64,000 nucleotides of DNA from Paraspadella gotoi (taxonomy: Eukaryota; Chaetognatha). The notes beneath the pieces are model-generated. The model saw only the letters and a list, made by a program, of their open reading frames with translations. It was not told the DNA's origin and made no database searches. Positions 26,344-36,562 of this stretch are shown one piece after another (position 1 is the first letter of the stretch; each line of letters starts with the position of its first letter). Location of the stretch: positions 25,441,731 through 25,505,730 of the forward strand of contig CM119266.1 of NCBI GenBank assembly GCA_051294375.1, written 5' to 3'. The translations under genes were made by a program, and so were the position numbers.

Positions 26344-29300
26344 ATGTTATTCACCGTCATAATCGCCGTAATCTATATTTGCGGGCGGTTTCGAACGACT
26401 GACGGCGTTGTAACTAAAGTCGACCTCATAACAAAAGTTGATTGTTTCAAAAAGGGGGATTATTTTGACCCAGTGGACCTGAGATGTCGAGAATGCCCTA
26501 CTAATGCCGTTGTAGAAGCATCTGGTATAAAAACAATTTAAGTTGTATTAAACTCTTTTTACATAGAGTAGAATATGGCATTTCTAATCAACGACCCACT
26601 CCCACCTCCCGATTCCGTTGCATTCAGGCCTCAGTTGCGAATGCAAAGCCACGCACTTTGTCGAATTAATTTATCCGGCGCTAAAATGCGGTGCTTGTCC
26701 GTCGAACCAACGCCAATCGGAAGACGGACGAACATGCGTCGAGTGTGAGGAGATCGACACAGACACTGACAGATGTCGTTGCTCGGGTATGAGATTGATT
26801 TCAATATTGTGAAGTAAAAACCGAAAATGATTGTGACAATGACCAACTCCAATAATATCACACACATACTGTCATACGAATGCTTTCTATGTTCCATGCA
26901 GCGTCGGATTCCATCGTAAGCGACCGGACTGTCGACGGATCCATACGAAACAGAAGTAGAGCCATTTGCCTTGGGTGCGCTGATGCCTCCGCGCCTTTCG
27001 TCAACGCCGGCGGTCGACAATCCTGTCGGTTTTGTCGGCAGCATTTCGCCGCCGTTGGTTCCTGCATCTGCCCCGCCGGGCAAGAATCTGGTGGAGTGTG
27101 TCTAAAGGAGACCCCTGGTAAGGTTAAGAAGTTAACAGCGATTTTGGTAGTATAGAAGAAGTATGTAAATTGAACAGATAATCATACAGTAACGAAAACA
27201 ATTTTTTACCTCGACTTATCCCTTTGTTTTGACCCCAGTTATCAACTCAAAAATGGTAGAAGTAGAATCGGCGACCGGAACCCAAGTGACGTCGGCGTTC
27301 TTCGAGTCGAACGCCGTCGCCGCCAGAGAACTCTGCGGTCCTGAATACCGGAACGCAACTGCGTGCGAGACGCTGGCAAACTTGTGCGCTATGACTCTTT
27401 ACGATCTCACCGGTAAATCTCAAAATATAGCTTCAAGTTTCAACCTTTAGACGTAACGAGAGTAGTAAACTCCGTACCTCGATCGTTCTCCGTCTCCCAG
27501 CCAACTCGCCTTGCGACGCATTCGTCAAGCTGCAACAGGCCAACTCTTACGTTCCTCGAGTATTATATGCGGAGAATATTGCCGAGGTGGTTCTGAAGGA
27601 AACTTCGGTTGCCAAGGGGATAAGCCAGCAATTCTCGCTTCAGAGTGAAGACGAGGCAAGTAACTGAGTATTGAGTAACTCTCTTACGGCTTTCGGCGTA
27701 CGGAATTATAATCATAAAGTTGTTCGTCTGTCTTAGCACAACTCGTTCCGGTTTTGGAAATCTTCTTTCTCTGCGACCGGCGATTTCATGGGATTGACCC
27801 GAACATCCCTGCACATCTTTCATCTCTGTGGCACGACAGATCTTAAAGCGAAGGCAGCCGAAACGTTTGGTTTTAACTATGAGATCTCGGTGAGTTTTAA
27901 AGACATATATATAATATTAATATATAAATATTATATAAATTATTATATGTATATCTATTATATATGAGAGTGGTTTTTCATGATTTTCAATCTGATTAAA
28001 CTAATTAAAAACTCCCTGAGTGCGTTCGCGGCGCCTCATCTTTTTGGACCGATGAGCCGGCGTCGCCAACCTTCCACGAGTTATTCCTCGAATCTCTTGC
28101 CGACGGCGCCGTCTCGCTTTATCCTGTGCCCGTTCGCGTGCTAAATCTCAAAATTTCGGGAGCGAAACCCAACGAGGGTGCCACAAAAAACTGGCAGCTC
28201 GTCACTCGATTCCATCTCGTTGACAGACTCAGGTACGTCTAATCTGTAGTTTTTTAAATGCAAATTGGGGGATGTACGAGTTGGAATTTTGTCTTAGCGG
28301 CGTCCCTTCCGGTGGCGGGGAGGCAAAGTTCGTCCGAGTTGCCACCCGGATCGCCCTTCACATTTCGCTCGCCAAATCGGAAGCTGCCGACGCCGCTGAG
28401 GGAAGAATTCTCCCGCCTTATTTGGAGGTAGAATACACGACGTTGGACAGGGAGAGCGATTTCATAAAAAATACCGACGTATCAATCTCCTTTAAAGTGC
28501 AGTATCATGCGGACGTCACGGAGGTGATTATTAGTATAAAACTAGACCAACGACCATTACGCATGTTCAAGAGTTGGACTAAAATATTTTCAGATCAAGG
28601 ACTCCGTCGAAATCGCCGCTGCCGTTTTGGGTGTCTTCGCCGCCATCATTTCTTTTGTACAGGCAAGAGCCTCATAACCAAATCCTCTACTTGTAGAAGG
28701 TTTATCTTCTTTTTTTTTCCAGACTTGGAGCTGGTATAAACGATCTGGGAGATTCACTATTGACTTCATTGCCATTTTAAAATTTCTTCTCTTTGGCTGT
28801 GGCAACGTCGCCAACGTTTTCTTCGTCATAGTCTTTGGCTGCTGTTTCTGGTAAAATATTATAGACCGAGAGATTAAGCGATACGACTCTAACATCTATT
28901 TTTCACGGGTAGGTGGTTGACTTTTTACAAGAATCAGTCTCTTCCCCACACCCTCTTGCCTTCGACATCCGATGACGGAATAGTCGTGCCTTTTTTAATA
29001 TCCGCCGTGATCCTTAAGACAATACAAGTCATCCATATGATCTACTGCCAAGTCACAGTCGATACGTTCTTCATCGACTGGGAACATCCGCGAAGTTCCA
29101 AAGGCAACTAATGCTCTACCTTTTTAATTTATAATGAGAAAGAAATTTCATCCCAAACATCGTTCAGGTCATGGAAAAATGACTCTGGCGTCCATCCCGA
29201 CCACCGGAGCAAACAACTCAGAAAAGTCGTCCGGAGATGCGATGGTTCCAATGTCCGAGGACGTAAAGTCGTCCGCGCCACCACCGAACGCCAAACAACT

Positions 29301-30798
29301 GACGGTCAGCATCTGGCGTACTTACTTCGTCGCCAACGAGTGGAACGAAATACAGCATCTGAGGAAGACTAGCGTTGTAAGATATTTAAGATTTTTAATA
29401 AAATTCACTAAAATGTACATCTAATTTTTATATTGGTTGTACCAATTTGATATAAATTTAAAAAAAAATAAAATTCGCAAATAGGGTCTTCAACTTCTGA
29501 TCACTCTCTTCGTGCTAAAAGTCCTCAAGTTTGAAGAGATGGCATCCGCGGACCCCATCGGTGACTTAAATAGCAACAGCCATTATCGAAGTCCGCAAAA
29601 CTCGTTGCTTCGTTTCGCAATCGCCGCCGCCATTTATTTAGTACTGGGTAAGGCGTTAAGACAAAATACTGATAATATAACGCTCAGCCATCGTTCGGTT
29701 TTCAATAGGTTTAGTTCAGTGGATTTTTTATACGGTACTTTACGAACGGTTCCTGGAGAGCAAGTTGCATAACTTTGTGGACTTTTGTTCGATGGCCAAC
29801 GTCTCCGTTTTCGTGATGAGTGAAAACAACTTTGGCCACTACATTCACGGGCGTTCAGTGCACGGAAACGCAGACACGGGAATGCTGCAGATGCACGAAA
29901 ATCTTAAAAGAGAGGAGGTGATAGAAAAACCGAACTAATCGACCTTGCATCATGCAACCATGGGATGGGGTATTTAATATATAATGAATGAATTACAATT
30001 GTAAATCTATTTCGTATAGTCTGACCTCTGCGGCCAGCGAGGACTCTTGCCCAACTCCGACCAACAAACGTACCAAATAACCGTCCCGCCAGCCGTTCGG
30101 GAAAAATACGACCGTGTGCTGGCCAATTATAGGATCGCTTCATCCACTACCAGAGCGGCGCGTGCGGGCCAACCTGGCTCAGCCTTCGAAACGATGGTCG
30201 AGTCTTATCGAAGGCTCAATGACTTTTTCAAATACTTTATCGATCACGTGAGTGCGGAAAACATTAAAAATATAAAAATCAATAGCGAAATCTTTATTTT
30301 TATTTTATTCCCCTCCCTTTCATAATTTAAGAACTTGCGAGACGTCGATTACATTACAACTGAGAGAAAGTTCTTGGAATCCGTTTTGGATGCAGAGTTG
30401 AATCAGTTCGACGACCGCGCCATTTTCTATTCCGACGACGGGACGTCGTTTCGCAATGTCATGTTTTTAGGTAGGTATACATCAGAACAAAGAGTGATCA
30501 CAGCAACGATCTTTCGAATTGTGAGAATTTTTTTTTTTTTTCGTAGGAAATGAATCAACTCTTTTAATGTTCGATATTCTGGTTTTTTGTACAATTGACT
30601 TCTTCGCTCAGGATTTCGTCACCGCCACTATCCTCACATTCCTCTTGGCTTGGGTAAAGTCTTTGGGGGAAAATTAAAGGGCGACTATCTTGTAACTAGC
30701 TACTTTTTTTTAAACAGGCCTTGCAAATTCTACGATCATATCTGGGCAGAAGAAATTTGGTCAGGAAAACATTGGTCGATGAAAGATTTTTAATTTAA
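26344..30798 (+). CDS. TMEM67: Meckelin (ciliary transition-zone membrane protein)
   Basis: Meckelin is a Frizzled-like multipass protein of the ciliary transition-zone MKS module. Eighteen exons: 26344-26524, 26628-26786, 26902-27117, 27239-27412, 27501-27655, 27737-27889, 28021-28232, 28298-28523, 28594-28662, 28723-28850, 28913-29103, 29168-29376, 29485-29647, 29709-29917, 30020-30247, 30332-30470, 30547-30653, 30718-30798. All are in frame and give 999 aa (human 995). There is a signal peptide (LFTVIIAVIYICG), then a Cys-rich ectodomain in exons 1-3 with many CxxC pairs. Conserved cytoplasmic and membrane blocks are VDTFFIDWEHP, VSIWRTYFVANEWNEIQ (about residue 665), FVDFCSMANVSVFVMS, YIHGRSVHGNADT and the C-terminal KTLVDERFLI. 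Introns 5, 9 and 11 appear to use GC donors (27656, 28663, 29104). An in-frame ATG at 26311 would add 11 residues; 26344 was chosen because the signal peptide follows directly. TMEM67 converges with ALG8, with 121 bp between stop codons. Confidence 0.97.
29421..29452. repeat. Short remnant of the interspersed repeat
   Basis: The block TAATTTTTATATTGGTTGTA is identical to 34080-34100 at one end of copy B, and is followed by CCAATTTGATA as in copy A. It lies in TMEM67 intron 12. It contains the inverted repeat ATTGGT-TGT-ACCAAT. Confidence 0.6.
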
Positions 30799-30919
30799 TC
30801 TCCATTTGTTGTTGTGTTATAATTGATCTTGGAATGTGCAATGTTGCTGAAAAAAATACAATGAACTTATATAAAATTAACAAATTTTTCATTTTACTAA
30901 ATTTTTGATAAAGAAGTAT

Positions 30920-32969
30920 TCACAAGGGCAGCTTTAGAGTGTGAACATAAAACCGAATCCAAACGTGAACGATACCCACGGCACAATACGTAGACATCAG
31001 CATCAAAGGCAAAAACGGAAGTCTCTCCCCCAACCCCAGAGCTCCGTGACCCCATCCGGCGTAGCAATGAATCAAAAGCATGCCAGCTACGTAGGCCTTT
31101 TCCGGCGAACTCAGCAACGGCTCCTCAGAGGCGGAAGCCGGAACGACGTTTTCGGCGAGAAGACGGTACGCGACGAGGGTGTAGAGTAGAAATAGGCCGA
31201 CCTTGAGAGGCGCCTCAGCAGGAGTGAAGACAAGAGGGAACAAAGAGAAGTGGGCCGTCGTGGCCAAGAGGAAGAAGAGGCGTTTATCCTCGCGTGTGTC
31301 GAAGGCCAACAGCGTCATCGGCACGATCATCATCAGCGCCGCTTTTTCGTGCACGTGCCATCCGAATAGAAAAGAAGCGAAGGCACAAAGGATGATGGCG
31401 CGCACGAATCGGGTCGGCGTCGGGTAGGAACGCCACACGTCGATAAGTGCCGGGGTCATAGCAGCGGCGGTAAGTATCAGCGTCGTCGGCGGCGCGATTG
31501 GGGGGAGTACGGCGTGGTGGAAGTCGCCTACTAAGCCTCCGGTCATCGACGCTGTTTCCGGTGGCAGCTCCACGCCGGCGAAGCGCAGAAGCACAGCGGC
31601 AGCCTTATCTGCCGAGTTGTAGAGAGCCCAAAAATTGGGGGCCCAGTAGGCGTGGCAGAGACCCCGTTTGAAAGGGAAAAGGCGCGAAAGGACTTGAGCT
31701 ATTTGACCCAAGAACGGACCGAACGACAGAAGAAATGTGACGACCACCGTAGATCCAATCGTCGCTAGCTTGACCGGAGAAAAAGAGCTCCAAACGACGC
31801 GGCCGCGCCCGTCCAATTGGGTGAAACAGATTTTGAGAAGATAGGCGAAAAAGGCGGGCGCCATGTAGGCAAAGATGTGTTTGAGGTTAAGCAGAGCGGC
31901 GAGGAAAGCTGCAGCCTCGACGTGCCGCCGCTGAAAAATACGAACAACGCCGAGTAGCAGGAGTCCAAAGAGGGCGCCATTGTACTGAAAGTGGATGTGG
32001 TCGACGAGGAATAGACCGAAGTTACCCAGAAGAAGCACTGCCACGAAGGTTTCAAGGCGCTCGATTGAAGATAGGCGCTCCTCGCCAGAAACAAAAGCGG
32101 AAGAGGATCGTGTTCGTGAGAGAAGTTGAGAGAAGCGAGTCTGATGAAGAAATAAAAAGATAATATCTGATGAGAAAGACTTGAGTTTTCAAACGAAATT
32201 ATAATCAAACCATCCTACCTGGCAGAATTCCTTGCAGGCGTAGACTAGAATGAAGTCGGTGGCGACGACCGAAAGGCGTTGGAAGACGACGGTGGCGGTG
32301 GAGGCGTAGTTGAGGTTTCCAACCTTCACCATCTCGGGATCGAAGAAAGCGGCGATTTGAGAGAGAAGAAATTCGAAGTAAGCGAAGAAAGGAGGATAGT
32401 CGAGCGTCCATTCCGAAGTGGAATCGTAGTACCATTCCTGTTTATTCGGAAGACGATAAGATTCTTAGATTGGTACATTTTAATCAAATTCATTTTTCTC
32501 ACCATTTTTCTTTTAATTAGAATCTATGGCAATAAAATAATTGGTTGTACCAATTTCATAAATATAAACTTCAGGAATTGGACAATGGTCAAATCTTACT
32601 AGTTAAAACATAGATACAGATCAAATTGATCAGTCTACTCGCCTTTATCGGGAGACTGTGCGTGATGGCGAGCCAGTTGCGGTGCACCTCGAAGTCCGTG
32701 GATCGATACGCTGGAATCGTAAGCGTCTTAAGGCAGGCGAGGACGATGCCGAAGAACCAGACGCGGCGCCCGATGGCTTTGTAGGCGGCCGAGGCCCGAT
32801 CGCCCAACTCGGTCGACGACGATTCGCCCTCTCGAGAGGGTTGGTCCGTGGAAGACGACACGTCGGCATTCTTTCTTTCTTGTGGGCGAGACAAATGAGG
32901 GTCACCGCCGCCTTCGACTTCGGAACCGCCGCGGCCTCGTTGACGGGCACCTCGAGCCGGCCTGACCAT
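30920..32969 (-). CDS. ALG8: Dolichyl pyrophosphate Glc1Man9GlcNAc2 alpha-1,3-glucosyltransferase
   Basis: Multipass ER glycosyltransferase (GT57, ALG6/ALG8) that adds the second glucose to the dolichol-linked N-glycan precursor from Dol-P-Glc. Exons on the minus strand: 32969-32643, 32437-32219, 32140-30920, in frame, 588 aa (human 526). The extra length is mainly a hydrophilic N-terminus of about 75 residues rich in Arg, Gly and Ser. Diagnostic motifs are [18 protein letters not shown] and [14 protein letters not shown] in the first luminal loop, then [54 protein letters not shown] and [14 protein letters not shown]. Intron 1 must use a GC donor (AAAG then GCGAGT) because only that joins LPIK to EWYYD in frame. 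The start codon lies 39 bp after the OST4 stop on the same strand. Confidence 0.96.
32535..32562. repeat. Short remnant of the interspersed repeat
   Basis: Carries GGTTGTACCAATTTCATA, identical (as reverse complement) to one end of copy A near 1600-1620. It lies in ALG8 intron 1. Only about 25 bp are recognisable. Confidence 0.5.
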
Positions 32970-33008
32970 CGTCGCCGACGCGCAGTCTCCCGATTAATGC
33001 AATGTTAA

Positions 33009-33122
33009 TCAATCCTTTTTGGCTCGAGCATTGACGGAGACGAAGTGGTAGAGCACCACCAGCAGAAAAAGCGACACCCCCATGATGTTGGAGAAGATCG
33101 CGAGATGAACGTCAGTGATCAT
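33009..33122 (-). CDS. OST4: OST4, mini-subunit of oligosaccharyltransferase
   Basis: A single-exon 37-residue protein, exactly the length of the human one. It starts [20 protein letters not shown] and ends in a short basic tail with AKKD. The single helix ([23 protein letters not shown]) is a transmembrane anchor in the ER. In the family OST4 stabilises the association of STT3 with the other OST subunits, and the N-terminal MITDV-LAIF and [12 protein letters not shown] blocks are near-invariant. The ATG at 33122 is preceded by an acceptor-like ATTTAG three bases upstream. The stop is 39 bp before the ALG8 ATG on the same strand, with no room for a separate terminator and promoter. A shared bicistronic mRNA is therefore likely by inference. 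Identity is confident despite the small size. Confidence 0.96.
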   Translation of the reverse strand: MITDVHLAIFSNIMGVSLFLLVVLYHFVSVNARAKKD

Positions 33123-33769
33123 AGTCTAAATTTAGATATAACCTGCAGCCCAACAAGAAAATAAAAAATAATCACAGATTCTACCTATTGAATACTATCG
33201 TCGATTTGGGAATAGTCAATAGATTCTGAGCAGCGACTCGGGTCTCTTTTCCGATCAGATGATTCGGAAAGCATCCAGTATGTCTCGCATAATTAGATTC
33301 TACGTCAATTCTCAACAAGAAAGTTTTGCTGGAGAGCGATTCCATTCACGGTTCCACTTGGTTCACTTGTGCTTCAGCCGTTTTGCCCGCTGATTTTGTC
33401 GTGATGTTTCGCTCAGTTGAGACGGGAGTTGGTTATTTCTTGGTTAATGTCCGTAGGGCCCAAGTCTTGCTTAGACTGAAGAGACTTATCAATACAGTTT
33501 GATCTGCATTCGATGGACCTGACCGATACGAGTTTTTTGTGGTTCAGAATTGTGGGTACTAATCGAACTCGCTGCTCTTGGCGACACCAACGGGGTTGAA
33601 CCATCAGTGAACCTTTCGACGCCTCGTGGCAAGTAATTTCCGCAGCCTTTCTTGATTCTGAGAGACTTTCATAATCGATTTTTTCTTTACCCAAACGAAA
33701 ACGGCGCGTCGTTTGCATATCTCAAATATTTTTACATTGAAAAATAAAGTTCTTCAGAAACTACTTATG

Positions 33770-33938
33770 TTCTTTACAATACAATTTTTAATTGTTCACG
33801 TATTAATTGAATTTAACTTTTTTTCATGGTTTTTCTCCATTTTATTACGTTTTCGTTGGCTCAGACTTAGTCTATGTTGATTTCGATTGTACTGAATCAA
33901 CCTTGTTATATTCGAATAAAATCGCATACATACATATA
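33770..33938 (+). mobile_element. 5'-truncated LINE 3' end
   Basis: Matches the 3' end of the LINE at 63700-63875. Shared in order are ATTTTAT, CTTAGTC or CAGACTTAGTC, GATTGTACTGAATCAACC, TTCGAATAAAATCGCATA and a CATA/ATA-type tail. Severe 5' truncation is typical of LINE insertions made by target-primed reverse transcription. The left boundary is vague. Confidence 0.75.
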
Positions 33939-33944
33939 ATATAA

Positions 33945-34108
33945 ACGAGACTGTGAGAGAGTCTTGATTGAAAGCTTGCAGGGACCTGCTATGTCATTAT
34001 CTTGTAAGAGTGATGGAGGCCTTAAACCACCAAAGGCTGTCCAAAGTCAGGGGCAAGATAGCTTATTTATTAATGAATGGATAATTTTTATATTGGTTGT
34101 ATCATGAG
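33945..34108 (-). repeat. Interspersed repeat, copy B (SINE/MITE-like)
   Basis: Reverse-complement copy of 1602-1770, about 80-85% alike by eye over 160 bp. It directly abuts the tail of the truncated LINE in opposite orientation. One end is GGATAATTTTTATATTGGTTG, also seen as a short remnant at 29421. Confidence 0.85.
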
Positions 34109-34940
34109 GAATCACGTCAATGGCGACGTTTCAATGGACTGCTCAATCAGCCCCACCAACCACAAAAACCTCTTCGAAGATTTTCCCAATACCCAATACT
34201 AGATCATAATCATCTGGCCACCAGAGACGAAGATTGGATTATGCGCTGTGTCGTCCTAATTGTGTCTAAAAAACTGTCTAAAGTTGTTCAACTCTACAGG
34301 TAAATTTTTATCGTCGGCGTTCATACAGTAGATTTCGTTGAGCGAAAAGAGCCGGATGTTTGGATGTTTGGTAATGGTAAAAAAGCTTGCAATCGCGAGA
34401 AAATGAAATTAATTTTTAAAGCAGCGCACGATAACAGAGTCGATGAGCTTTCACCCAAATGAAAACCCGGTAATTTTTGTTTCGAAATTTTTTCAATGAC
34501 AATGTGGAATGACGTGGTGGATTTTGATAGCAAATTTTCTTTTTGAGTCTTTGGCTAGTAACAAAAAATCAAAGGGAACGAAGCAACATTAAAAGCTCTC
34601 TCGATTTCGAATTAGATGAATGGAATGTTGGAGCGACTCTTGTCTCGAACCTGGCCCGAATTAAAAGAACTTCCCTTTTGTTTTTTTCGCTTTCGATGCC
34701 TCATTGTCTCATTGAGTTGTCTAAAAATTTGTTTAATTTAGCTAGCTAAGCCACAAACCCACTAGCCAGTATTATTATTAATAAAAGTGGGAAAAACTAT
34801 GAACAAAGAATAATTTTTAATAAATTAATTTATTCTTCAAACTAAAACCTTTACTCCATCCGAATAAAAATCACAGATTGCAATACAATCGTTGAAAAAA
34901 ATGAAAATTTCCCTTGTGATCACAAAGTTCAGAGAGATTG

Positions 34941-36175
34941 TCAAGAAGCGTCGCCCTGTACAGTTAATAGAGCCTCTAGTGACTCCCATCGCGCGTCAAA
35001 TTCGTCTTCAGACAAAAGTCTCCAGTTAGGCGAAGCTACGTCGCCCGTCGCCAAAAAATTAAAGTCGTCGACGAGACGCCAATTGTTTCGTTCCCGGTCC
35101 AAACCGGAAGAAGAGTAATCCGATTCGATCCCCGGGTAGGAAAGAGCGTAGGGGGCAAACGCCACGGCTGAACAATCTGGAAAAGGTGATAATGACGTAG
35201 GATTATGAAGACTGATTGAAGAGACCATTGAAGCAAAATGGAAATAAAGTAGGAATAAAATCTAAAAAAATCTCACTCACCTTCCACGATGGTCCTCGAG
35301 GCGACGTGGACGTGAAACCGGGAATTCTTTGTCTCGTGAATCCGAATCTGTTGAGCGGCGATGACGAAGACGCAGTCGCTGCATCGATCCAAGAAAGCTG
35401 CACCGGAAGTGGGCCCGCAGAAGATTCGACAGCGCTGCAGGTCGCGCGCGTGAAGCGACGAGGGCGCGCCGCGAACGAGCACGTCGCAATCGCAGAGGCG
35501 CGAGAGCCCGACGGTTCGGCCGGAAACGTCGGTGCCGGAAACAGAGACGCGTGAGTCGGTTCGATCTTCGACCACGCAATCGCCTTCTCCCCAAGTCTTT
35601 GCCGGTCGTCGGTTGCCGTCATTACGAGTAGAGGCATTGCTATCATCGTTCGAAGAGGCGGCTATTGTTGGTGCTGTCGTTGTAGTAGTAGTTGCCGTCG
35701 GAGAATTTTCCGACTTTTTAAAGCCAAATTTCTTCTTCGGCAAAACTTTGTTTCGCTTCTCCATCAAAGCCCACGCCAACGCGTCGATCCTTTCCTGACT
35801 TCGTCTCACGTCGAACGTCGGCAGAAAAAGTTTGGAATCTGCGAAGAAACTCGTCAGCCTCTGAACGTCTTCGTTGAGGGCGTCGAGGCGTCGGGCCAGG
35901 GAGACACGATCGGAATCGGGAACGACGCCAGCGATTCCCTCTTCGATCTCCGCCGCGCGCCGTCGAAAATCAGCGTCGAATTGGAGAACGTTTTCGTTCT
36001 CGGCCGAGGTCTCTTGGCGGACACGGTGACGTTCCTCCAGAGCCGCTTGACGAGCGGCGTCACGAGAAGCGAGGCGAGCCGTCACTGCGGAACGTTTAGC
36101 GCTTTCGATGGACGCTTCTGTGATACTGGGTTCCTCATACGGCTCCTGGTCTTTTGAAGACGTAACTTCCGGCAT
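34941..36175 (-). CDS. TBCC: Tubulin-folding cofactor C
   Basis: GTPase-activating tubulin chaperone: with cofactors D and E it stimulates GTP hydrolysis by beta-tubulin and releases folded alpha/beta dimers in the cytosol. Two exons on the minus strand, 36175-35281 and 35176-34941, in frame, 376 aa (human 346). The N-terminal half is a charged, helical spectrin-like tubulin-binding region (RRRAAEIEEGIAGVV, DALNEDVQRLTSFFADSKLF), followed by a Thr/Ser/Asn-rich linker. The C-terminal beta-helix C-CAP/TBCC domain has SGRTVGLSRLCDCDVLVRG, CRIFCGPTSGAAFLDRCSDC and QQIRIHETKN, whose Arg (near residue 277) corresponds to the catalytic arginine finger. The second exon encodes SYPGIESDYSSSGLDRERNNW and VDDFNFLA, both typical of the end of the domain. 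Confidence 0.95.
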
Positions 36176-36562
36176 AGTTTCGGTGTTTTTTTTTTAATCT
36201 GATCAAATTTGAAAAGTAACAGTCAAATACAAATCTACTATTAAAGTATATAAAAAACTCCTTTTCATTAACTTGGAAATGAAACATTTAAGGTGGGAAC
36301 GTTTTGCAAAATCAAAACTTTTCTACTAGAAGTTTATCTCTGCGATTATCTGGAATTACAGTCAAATAACAAAAATAAGGACGAAGCGGGAAACATTTCT
36401 GTGAACGAGTTTCGAGTAATGACAAGCAAACGAAAGACTAGAAGCGGTTTTCATAAATTAAATGAGATTGTTGTCTCTCGAGTGAAAAAAAAAAACAACT
36501 CATTTTGCGAGAATCTTCAAAAATCGTTTGGCGGAAAAGTAATATTAAAACTCCTTTATTCA

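Larger units (their letters stand above)
33123..34940. other. Intergenic region between TBCC and OST4, with nested repeats
   Basis: Holds the OST4 upstream region, a truncated LINE 3' end (about 33770-33938) and interspersed-repeat copy B (about 33945-34108). A 101-codon open frame at 33413-33718 (-) is not recognised as any family. TTTATT at 34829-34834 is the likely minus-strand poly(A) signal of TBCC. Confidence 0.6.

Noticed and set aside
33413-33718. 101-codon ORF on the minus strand upstream of OST4
   Set aside because: No recognisable family, no splice continuity and weak coding character. Could be checked with RNA, but not called.
35216-35554. Plus-strand ORF overlapping TBCC
   Set aside because: Antisense to the conserved TBCC beta-helix domain, which is clearly the coding strand.
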